Shown one piece after another: positions 1-8,807 of a stretch of 9,336 nt of DNA. Origin of the DNA: Oscillibacter sp. (GTDB lineage Bacteria > Bacillota > Clostridia > Oscillospirales > Oscillospiraceae); assembly GCA_017447005.1 (NCBI GenBank), contig JAFSOM010000444.1:1-9336 (forward strand), in the 5' to 3' direction. The translations under genes were made by a program, and so were the position numbers. Under the pieces are notes generated by a model. The model was given only the letters and a program-made list of their open reading frames with translations, did no database searches and was not told where the DNA came from. Position 1 is the first letter of the stretch. Every line of letters begins with the position of its first letter.

Positions 1-82
1 CCCCGATGTCGACGCCCACTCTTTGCAGAACCGGCAACGCCTCTTTCGCTATCATGCCCGTACCGACTACGCCAAGGTTCAT
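1..82 (-). CDS. Gfo/Idh/MocA-type NAD(P)-binding oxidoreductase, N-terminal fragment
   Basis: Only the first 27 codons are in the window; the gene continues past position 1. The start is the ATG at 82-80, preceded at 8 nt by a perfect AAAGGAGG. The peptide opens MNLGVVGTGMIAKEALPVL. This is a β-strand, a Gly-x-Gly-x-x-Ala turn (G7, G9, A12) and the start of a helix, which is the dinucleotide-binding Rossmann entry of the Gfo/Idh/MocA family. Members oxidise or reduce sugars and related polyols with NAD(P) in the cytoplasm, but the substrate cannot be told from this fragment. Other Rossmann enzymes that start this way remain possible. The gene lies downstream of rpoC on the same strand, and no clear promoter is visible in between, so it may depend on read-through from rpoBC or on a promoter I did not recognise. 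Confidence 0.7.
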   Translation of the reverse strand, partial: MNLGVVGTGMIAKEALPVLQRVGVDIG

Positions 83-90
83 GAATTTGT

Positions 91-98
91 CCTCCTTT
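91..98 (-). promoter_or_regulatory. Shine-Dalgarno site of the oxidoreductase gene
   Basis: On the minus strand the site reads AAAGGAGG, a full match to the anti-Shine-Dalgarno sequence, 8 nt before the ATG. It fixes the start of the partial gene. It lies only 2 nt after the T-run of the preceding hairpin. Confidence 0.85.
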
Positions 99-100
99 GC

Positions 101-131
101 AAAACGGAGACCCCGCTTTTCGAGGTCTCCG
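101..131 (-). terminator. Intrinsic terminator-like hairpin after rpoC / before the oxidoreductase gene
   Basis: On the minus strand, CGGAGACC (131-124) pairs perfectly with GGTCTCCG (112-105). The stem extends inward by a T-G wobble, C-G and G-C to a loop of AAAAG, giving 11 pairs in all. It is followed by TTTT (104-101). A stable stem with a short T-run fits an intrinsic terminator for rpoBC. Because the T-run ends 2 nt before the next gene's Shine-Dalgarno site, it could instead act as a leaky terminator or attenuator inside that gene's leader. Confidence 0.6.
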
Positions 132-142
132 CGTTCGTTCTC

Positions 143-183
143 AAAACCCCGCCCCCTGTCCCCCTCCCCTTTCAGGGGCGGGG
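143..183 (-). terminator. Alternative GC-rich terminator-like stem in the rpoC 3' region
   Basis: On the minus strand, CCCCGCCCC (183-175) can pair over 9 bp with GGGGCGGGG (155-147), leaving a 19-nt loop, followed by TTTT (146-143). The pairing competes with the local hairpin at 160-184, which uses the same 5' arm. The T-run is short, so termination here is uncertain. Confidence 0.3.
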
Positions 184-239
184 GAACGGATTTTTTTCAG
201 GGCGGTGAAAGTTCCGGAAAGTCCCCCCTGAAAGGGGGG
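160..239. repeat. Cluster of GC-rich palindromes sharing a TTTCAGGG core
   Basis: Two near-perfect hairpins stand about 40 bp apart. The one at 160-184 has arms CCCCC-T-CCCCT and AGGGG-C-GGGGG with one mismatch and a TTC loop. The one at 223-239 has a 7-bp stem, CCCCCCT/AGGGGGG, with a GAA loop. The cores are reverse complements of each other. A third TTTCAGGG copy at 195-202 can pair with TGAAA at 206-210. This looks like a small intergenic repeat of the REP/MITE kind, but copy number in the genome cannot be seen here. It lies just downstream of the rpoC stop and may also protect the 3' end of the mRNA. Confidence 0.5.
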
Positions 240-271
240 TCTTAGGATTTAGGGCGCGTTCGTCGCCGCCG

Positions 272-4330
<4,059 letters not shown>

Positions 4331-4336
4331 GGTCTC

Positions 4337-4342
4337 CCTCCT
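4337..4342 (-). promoter_or_regulatory. rpoC Shine-Dalgarno site overlapping the rpoB stop codon
   Basis: On the minus strand the junction reads TGAGGAGGGAGACC before the rpoC ATG. AGGAGG (4342-4337) begins with the last base of the rpoB TGA stop and lies 6 nt before the start codon. Ribosomes ending on rpoB would therefore sit on the rpoC initiation site, which suggests translational coupling and equal β and β' production. Confidence 0.85.
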
Positions 4343-7300
4343 CAGAACAAATCGCCGTCGGGGTCGGCGGAATCAAATCCGCTCTCGCCGTCGCCGAACA
4401 TATCCGAAAGCGCGAAGGAATCGGCGTCGGCGAACAAATCGCTGTCGGGCGTGCGGCGTCCCGACGCGCTCCCGGTCGAACGCGGCGCGGCGTCCGGAAA
4501 ATCAACGGATTCGTCGTCGGCGTACTCATCGGAACTGGCGTCGGCGGCGTAATCGTCGTCGTCATCGGAATCGGCGTCGGCGGAATCGTCGGTATAATCG
4601 TCGGTAAAGTCGGCGTCGGCTCCGGCATCGGGCGGGGCGTCCTGCACGTCGAATCCGGCGTTCTGGAACTCCGCCGCGTCGTAACGACGGTTCTGCCGTT
4701 CGTTGTCGGCGTCCATCCGCGCAAGGTTGAACGTGTCCATAGCGTCCTCGTCGTCCTTGAGTTCGACGGGGTTGCCGTCGGCGTCCAGCACCTCGATGTC
4801 AAGGCAAAGCGACTGCAACTCTTTCACGAGCACTTTGAACGATTCCGGAACGCCCGGTTGCGGGACGTTGTGCCCCTTGACGATAGACTCATAGGTTTTG
4901 ACGCGTCCGGTCACGTCGTCGGACTTGACCGTGAGAATTTCCTGTAAGGTATAGGCGGCGCCGTAGGCCTCCAAAGCCCAGACTTCCATCTCGCCGAAAC
5001 GCTGTCCGCCGAACTGCGCCTTGCCGCCTAACGGCTGTTGGGTCACGAGCGAATAGGGGCCGGTCGAACGGGCGTGAATCTTATCGTCAACCAGATGATG
5101 CAGTTTCAGGAAGTAGACGTAACCGACGGTTACTTTATTGTCGAACGGTTCGCCCGTGCGCCCGTCATAGAGGACGGATTTCCCTTCGGGGTCAAGTCCG
5201 GCCTCCGCTAACATGGCGGAAATATCCTGTTCGCGGGCGCCGTCAAAAATGGGCGTGGCGACTTTCAGCGGCGTGTCGGACTTCATAGCGCGGATTTCGT
5301 CAAGGTCGGCCTGCGTCACGCCGTCGAAAATCGGGGAATCCATATTGACGGGCAATCCGGCCTTCAATTTCAGGCCCAGTTTCTGCGCGGCGTAACCTAA
5401 GTGCACCTCCAGAACCTGACCGATGTTCATACGCGACGGCACGCCCAGCGGATTGAGCACGATGTCGAGCGGGGTACCGTCGGGAAGGAAAGGCATATCC
5501 TCTTCCGGTAAAACGCGGGACACAACGCCCTTGTTACCGTGGCGTCCGGCCATTTTATCGCCCACTTGAATCTTGCGCCGCTGCGCGATATACACGCGCA
5601 CGACCATATTCACGCCGGGGCCTAAATCGTCGCCGCTCTCGCGGGTGAACACTTTCGTATCGAGCACGATACCGCTTTCGCCGTGCGGGACTTTCAGCGA
5701 CGTGTCGCGGACTTCCCGCGCCTTCTCGCCGAATATAGCGCGTAACAGACGCTCTTCCGCGGTCAAATCGGTTTCGCCCTTCGGCGTCACCTTACCGACG
5801 AGGATGTCGCCCGACTTCACCTCCGCGCCGATACGAATCACGCCGTTCGCGTCCAAATCCTTCAAGGCGTCGTCGCCGACGTTCGGAATATCGCGGGTAA
5901 TCTCTTCGGGGCCAAGTTTCGTGTCGCGGGAATCAATCTCGAACTCCTCAATGTGAATGGACGTGTAGAGGTCTTCCCGCACAAGGCGCTCGTTCAATAA
6001 TACGGCGTCCTCGTAGTTGTAGCCCTCCCAAGTCATAAAGCCTACAAGGATATTCTGACCAAGGGCAATTTCGCCGTTTTCGGTAGAGGGGCCGTCGGCC
6101 AGAATCGTCGCGGAGATTTCGCGCCCGTCGGGGCCGATACGCTTTCCGTGCACGCGGTCGCCCACGTTCACAATCGGACGCTGGTTAATGCAAGTCGTAT
6201 GGTTGGAACGTAAGAACTTAATGAGCTTGTAGGATTTATGCGTCCCGTCGTCGTAGTCAATCCCGACGTGGCGGGCGTCCACATCCGTTACGACGCCGTC
6301 GCCCTCCGCGAGAACCACGATTTCCGAGTCAATGCAAATCTTATGTTCCATGCCCGTCCCGACAATCGGCGCGTGGGGACGCAACAGAGGCACGGCTTGT
6401 CTCTGCATATTGGCGCCCATTAACGCCCGGTTGGCGTCGTCGTTGGGCAGGAACGGTATCATAGCCGTGGCGATAGAAACCATCATGCGCGGGGACACGT
6501 CGATATAGTCCACGCGTTCGCGGTCGACAACGACGATTTCGTCGCGGTGACGCGCCGTGATACGCTCATTTTTAAGCCGTCCGAACTCGTCGAGCGGTTC
6601 CGCCGCCTGTCCGACTATATAATTGTCCTCCTCGTCGGCGGTCATATACGTGATGGCCTCCGATACGCGCCCGGTCTCCTTGCTGACGGCCCGGTACGGC
6701 GTCTCAATAAAGCCGTATTCGTTCACGCGGGCGTATCCGGCCAGATAGGAGATGAGGCCGATATTGGGGCCTTCCGGCGTCTCTATGGGGCACATGCGCC
6801 CGTAGTGGCTGTAGTGCACGTCGCGCACTTCCATGTTGGCGCGTTCGCGGGACAGTCCGCCGGGGCCGAGGGCCGATAAGCGGCGCTTATGCGTCAACTC
6901 CGCCAGCGGGTTCGTCTGGTCCATAAACTGACTGAGCGGACTGGAGCCGAAAAACTCCTTAATCGCCGCCGTCACGGGCCGGATATTAATCAGGCTTTGC
7001 GGCGTGACGCTCTCCAAGTCCTGCGTCGTCATGCGTTCGCGGATGACGCGTTCCATACGCGAAAAGCCAATCCGGAACTGATTCTGCAACAGTTCGCCCA
7101 CGCAACGCAAGCGGCGGTTGCCCAAGTGGTCGATGTCGTCCTTAATCGAGATTCCCCGCGCAAGCCCGTTCATATAGTTGATGGACGCTAAAATGTCGTC
7201 AATCATGACATGTTTCGGGACTAAGCGGTCTTTCTGCAACAGAATCTGGTCAAGCAAGTCCTCGCCGCTGTACTGCTGCAACAGCTCCTGCAATACGTCG

Positions 7301-8394
7301 TAACGCACGCGCTCTTTCAGGTTACAGGCCTGCAACGGGTCGAAGTCCACGAACTTGCTCATGTCGCACATCCGATTAGACTGCACGCGAATCGGCGTCC
7401 CCTCCGCGTCAATGACGACTTCAAACACGCCTAACGCGTCGAGCGTCTGCGCCTCGGGTTTCGTCAGGACGTGCCCCGCGTCGAACAGAATTTCCCCCGT
7501 GGACGGGTCAACGGCGGGTTCGACTAAGGCGCGGCCCGTGATTCGTTGCCACAGCGACAGTTTCCGGTTGAACTTATAGCGCCCGACTACCGACAGGTCA
7601 TAACGGCGCGGGTCAAAGAACAGGTTGTTCATCAACGTTTCGGCGGCCTCTACCGTCGGCGGCTCGCCCGGACGCAGTTTCCGGTAAATTTCCAGCATGG
7701 CGTCCTCATAGGTCTTGCACGGGTCTTTTTCTAGCGTGGCGGTAATGCGCGGGTCGTCGCTGAACCGTTCCAGTATTTCCGCGTCGGTTTTCAGGCCCAG
7801 AGCGCGGATGAGACAGGTTATCGGAATCTTACGGTTCTTGTCAATGCGCACCCAAAAGACTTCGTTGGTGTCGGTCTCGTACTCCAGCCACGCGCCGCGG
7901 TAGGGGATAATCTGACAGGTCAGAATCGGCAAATCCGTCTTAATGTCGACCTCCCGCCCGTAGTACACGCCCGGCGAGCGCACGATTTGCGACACGACCA
8001 CGCGCTCCGCGCCGTTGATGACGAACGTGCCCGAATGCGTCATGAGGGGGAAGTCGCCCATAAAGAGTTCCTGCTCCTTCATCACGTCGGTTTCCTTATT
8101 GCGCAAGCGGGCCTTGACTTTCAGCGGCGCGGCGTAAGTGGCGTCACGCGCCTTGCATTCCTCCACGTCGTAACGCGGCTCCTCGTCCATCTTGTAGTCG
8201 ATGAACGTCAGTTCCAGATTGCCTTGGTAGTCGGTAATCGGCCCCACGTCGGCGAACACTTCCCGGAGACCCGTTTCGAGAAATTCCCGATAGGACTTCT
8301 TTTGAATCTCCAAGAGGTTCGGCATGGGAACGACTTCCTCATACCGGGCGAAATTCATTCGGGGCGTTTTTCCGTAGCGCTTGATTTTGGCCAT
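4342..8394 (-). CDS. rpoB: DNA-directed RNA polymerase subunit β
   Basis: This is the β subunit, which forms the pincer opposite β' and much of the active-centre cleft. It is complete at 1350 residues. I chose the ATG at 8394-8392 (MAKIKRYGKTPRMNF) because it matches the usual clostridial β N-terminus and has AAAGGCGG at 8 nt spacing; the frame stays open for 75 more codons upstream, but that stretch contains the leader hairpin. The rifampicin pocket is at 483-509, with Q489, D492, H502, R505 and S507 (E. coli 513, 516, 526, 529, 531) all wild type. The invariant lysines are K947 and K955 in GDKMAGRHGNKG (E. coli 1065, 1073). The conserved C-terminal clamp-contact region runs to about 1200. 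After about residue 1208 comes an Asp/Ser/Ala-rich tail of about 140 residues ending in DGDLF, much longer than in Bacillus. No SI2 insertion is present. Confidence 0.98.
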   Translation of the reverse strand: MAKIKRYGKTPRMNFARYEEVVPMPNLLEIQKKSYREFLETGLREVFADVGPITDYQGNLELTFIDYKMDEEPRYDVEECKARDATYAAPLKVKARLRNKETDVMKEQELFMGDFPLMTHSGTFVINGAERVVVSQIVRSPGVYYGREVDIKTDLPILTCQIIPYRGAWLEYETDTNEVFWVRIDKNRKIPITCLIRALGLKTDAEILERFSDDPRITATLEKDPCKTYEDAMLEIYRKLRPGEPPTVEAAETLMNNLFFDPRRYDLSVVGRYKFNRKLSLWQRITGRALVEPAVDPSTGEILFDAGHVLTKPEAQTLDALGVFEVVIDAEGTPIRVQSNRMCDMSKFVDFDPLQACNLKERVRYDVLQELLQQYSGEDLLDQILLQKDRLVPKHVMIDDILASINYMNGLARGISIKDDIDHLGNRRLRCVGELLQNQFRIGFSRMERVIRERMTTQDLESVTPQSLINIRPVTAAIKEFFGSSPLSQFMDQTNPLAELTHKRRLSALGPGGLSRERANMEVRDVHYSHYGRMCPIETPEGPNIGLISYLAGYARVNEYGFIETPYRAVSKETGRVSEAITYMTADEEDNYIVGQAAEPLDEFGRLKNERITARHRDEIVVVDRERVDYIDVSPRMMVSIATAMIPFLPNDDANRALMGANMQRQAVPLLRPHAPIVGTGMEHKICIDSEIVVLAEGDGVVTDVDARHVGIDYDDGTHKSYKLIKFLRSNHTTCINQRPIVNVGDRVHGKRIGPDGREISATILADGPSTENGEIALGQNILVGFMTWEGYNYEDAVLLNERLVREDLYTSIHIEEFEIDSRDTKLGPEEITRDIPNVGDDALKDLDANGVIRIGAEVKSGDILVGKVTPKGETDLTAEERLLRAIFGEKAREVRDTSLKVPHGESGIVLDTKVFTRESGDDLGPGVNMVVRVYIAQRRKIQVGDKMAGRHGNKGVVSRVLPEEDMPFLPDGTPLDIVLNPLGVPSRMNIGQVLEVHLGYAAQKLGLKLKAGLPVNMDSPIFDGVTQADLDEIRAMKSDTPLKVATPIFDGAREQDISAMLAEAGLDPEGKSVLYDGRTGEPFDNKVTVGYVYFLKLHHLVDDKIHARSTGPYSLVTQQPLGGKAQFGGQRFGEMEVWALEAYGAAYTLQEILTVKSDDVTGRVKTYESIVKGHNVPQPGVPESFKVLVKELQSLCLDIEVLDADGNPVELKDDEDAMDTFNLARMDADNERQNRRYDAAEFQNAGFDVQDAPPDAGADADFTDDYTDDSADADSDDDDDYAADASSDEYADDESVDFPDAAPRSTGSASGRRTPDSDLFADADSFALSDMFGDGESGFDSADPDGDLF
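4584..4607. repeat. 12-bp tandem duplication within the rpoB tail
   Basis: Two adjacent 12-bp units, AATCGTCGGTAT and AATCGTCGGTAA on the plus strand, differ at one base. They encode the repeated Thr-Asp-Asp steps around residues 1263-1270 of the acidic RpoB tail. The surrounding sequence is rich in GTCGGCGTC-like words, so the tail coding region is of low complexity and probably grew by short in-frame duplications. Confidence 0.6.
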
Positions 8395-8402
8395 TTGCCC
8401 AT

Positions 8403-8410
8403 CCGCCTTT
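8403..8410 (-). promoter_or_regulatory. rpoB Shine-Dalgarno site
   Basis: On the minus strand the site reads AAAGGCGG, one base from AAAGGAGG, 8 nt before the ATG at 8394. This supports MAKIK as the start rather than the longer open frame upstream. Confidence 0.75.
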
Positions 8411-8546
8411 CCATTCTGAACGTCTCCGCTGTCCGCTGTTGTGAGGGGTACGGATAGCGTTATCAACTCCGCGTGACTGCGTTCCTTCGCTTGCGCGGCG
8501 GTTTCCGTGGTGTATAAGATATGTGAGGGGGTATTGCCGCCCATGG

Positions 8547-8589
8547 AAAAAAGCCGCCCGGCCCGGCGTGGAAGCCGGATTTCTGGCGG
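8547..8589 (-). terminator. Terminator-like hairpin inside the rpoBC leader (possible attenuator)
   Basis: On the minus strand, CCGCC (8589-8585) pairs with GGCGG (8558-8554), and inside it CCGGC (8578-8574) pairs with GCCGG (8567-8563). An internal loop separates the two stems and the apical loop is 6 nt. One base after the stem comes TTTTTT (8552-8547). A GC-rich stem followed by T6 is the form of an intrinsic terminator. It lies about 180 nt after the predicted start site and 150 nt before rpoB, so transcription must pass it to reach the operon. Folding energy was not computed. Confidence 0.55.
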
Positions 8590-8596
8590 TGTGATT

Positions 8597-8657
8597 CCTT
8601 GCGCGGGCGTGACACGCAAGGGACGGTTGATAAAAAAATGTTGCGAACCTCTTGCGT
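8597..8657 (-). promoter_or_regulatory. Competing stem pairings upstream of the leader hairpin
   Basis: Three short segments on the minus strand are mutually related: segment 1 ACGCAAG (8657-8651), segment 2 CCTTGCGT (8621-8614) and segment 3 CGCAAGG (8603-8597). Segment 2 can pair over 7 bp with either segment 1 or segment 3, but not both. This is the arrangement found in transcription attenuators. The loop of the 2:3 stem also carries GCCCG, which could pair with CGGGC in the 3' arm of the terminator-like hairpin. Confidence 0.35.
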
Positions 8658-8680
8658 TTTCCCGTAAACTATGCTATACT
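8652..8680 (+). promoter_or_regulatory. Promoter of the PepSY lipoprotein gene
   Basis: A -10 element TATACT (8675-8680) is preceded by TGC, giving an extended -10. A weak -35, TTGCGT (8652-8657), stands at 17 bp spacing. The predicted start near 8687 gives a 5' UTR of about 120 nt. A second possible plus-strand pair, CTGACA (8679-8684) and TATACC (8703-8708) at 18 bp, lies just downstream. Both sit inside the rpoBC leader and fire toward the rpoBC promoter. Confidence 0.6.
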
Positions 8681-8700
8681 GACAAAAATTAAAGTGGGTT

Positions 8701-8709
8701 GTTATACCA
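8701..8709 (-). promoter_or_regulatory. Possible second rpoBC -10 element
   Basis: On the minus strand TGG-TATAAC is an extended -10 with five of six consensus bases. The hexamer at 17 bp spacing (ATCACT) is a poor -35. It repeats the TGGTANAA pattern of the main promoter and could give a second start near 8694, or be chance. Confidence 0.3.
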
Positions 8710-8731
8710 TTCCGCAACTCAAAAGTGATTT

Positions 8732-8760
8732 ATTCTACCACGCTAAAACAGATTTGTCAA
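8732..8760 (-). promoter_or_regulatory. Main rpoBC promoter, near-consensus
   Basis: On the minus strand a perfect -35 TTGACA (8760-8755) is separated by exactly 17 bp from TAGAAT (8737-8732). The latter has five of six consensus bases and a TGG extension. This is the strongest housekeeping-sigma promoter visible in the window and fits high, constitutive expression of rpoBC. The start is expected near 8725. Confidence 0.85.
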
Positions 8761-8779
8761 GCGCTTTTTTAGCGTTTTT
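8741..8779 (+). repeat. Inverted repeat around the rpoBC -35, terminator-like on the plus strand
   Basis: CGCTAAAA (8741-8748) is the exact reverse complement of TTTTAGCG (8767-8774), with 18 bp between. On the plus strand it is followed by TTTTT (8775-8779), so in the lipoprotein 5' UTR it could form a terminator-like hairpin. A shorter alternative is CGCT (8762-8765) with AGCG (8771-8774). As DNA, the repeat flanks the rpoBC -35 (8755-8760) and could be an operator. Which role is real, if either, is unknown. Confidence 0.45.
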
Positions 8780-8795
8780 CTTCCGCTTTCGCCGG

Positions 8796-8802
8796 AAAGG
8801 AG
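8796..8802 (+). promoter_or_regulatory. Shine-Dalgarno site of the PepSY lipoprotein gene
   Basis: AAAGGAG lies 5 nt before the ATG at 8808 and sets the start. A short hairpin, TTCCG (8781-8785) with CGGAA (8793-8797), reaches the first bases of the site and might slightly limit ribosome access. Confidence 0.8.
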
Positions 8803-8807
8803 CATTT

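Larger units (their letters stand above)
8395..8725 (-). promoter_or_regulatory. Long 5' leader of the rpoBC mRNA
   Basis: From the predicted start site near 8725 to the rpoB ATG the leader is about 330 nt. No convincing gene or leader peptide lies in it: the one ATG near the 5' end (8710) meets a stop after two codons. It contains two competing stem pairings (8597-8657) and then a terminator-like hairpin with a T6 run (8547-8589). The last 150 nt before rpoB hold a tandem CAGCGGA pair (around 8423-8436) and no clear second promoter. This layout suggests transcription attenuation, but no known riboswitch or ribosomal-protein leader was recognised. Confidence 0.5.

Noticed and set aside
160..197. 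Hairpin plus T7 read as a plus-strand terminator
   Set aside because: No plus-strand gene is known to arrive from the left, and the T-run begins 6 nt after the stem, farther than in usual intrinsic terminators; more likely part of the palindrome cluster.
6..245. Plus-strand open frame of 79 codons at the left edge
   Set aside because: It lies opposite the oxidoreductase start and crosses the palindromes; the Pro/Ser/Arg-rich peptide shows no family resemblance and has no ribosome-binding site.
4345..4770. GTCGGC-rich low-complexity tract considered as a CRISPR-like or phase-variable repeat
   Set aside because: The units are short, irregular and without spacers, and the reading frame of rpoB is kept throughout; it is an Asp-rich coding tail.
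8395..8619. 75-codon in-frame N-terminal extension of RpoB
   Set aside because: The open frame begins at a TTG without a Shine-Dalgarno site and runs through the leader hairpin. The peptide does not resemble any β N-terminus, whereas the ATG at 8394 has a good site and the expected start.
8463..8717. 84-codon open frame from TTG in the rpoBC leader, considered as a leader peptide
   Set aside because: It has a weak start, no ribosome-binding site, no run of a single amino acid's codons, and it spans the hairpins without the spacing seen in leader-peptide attenuators.
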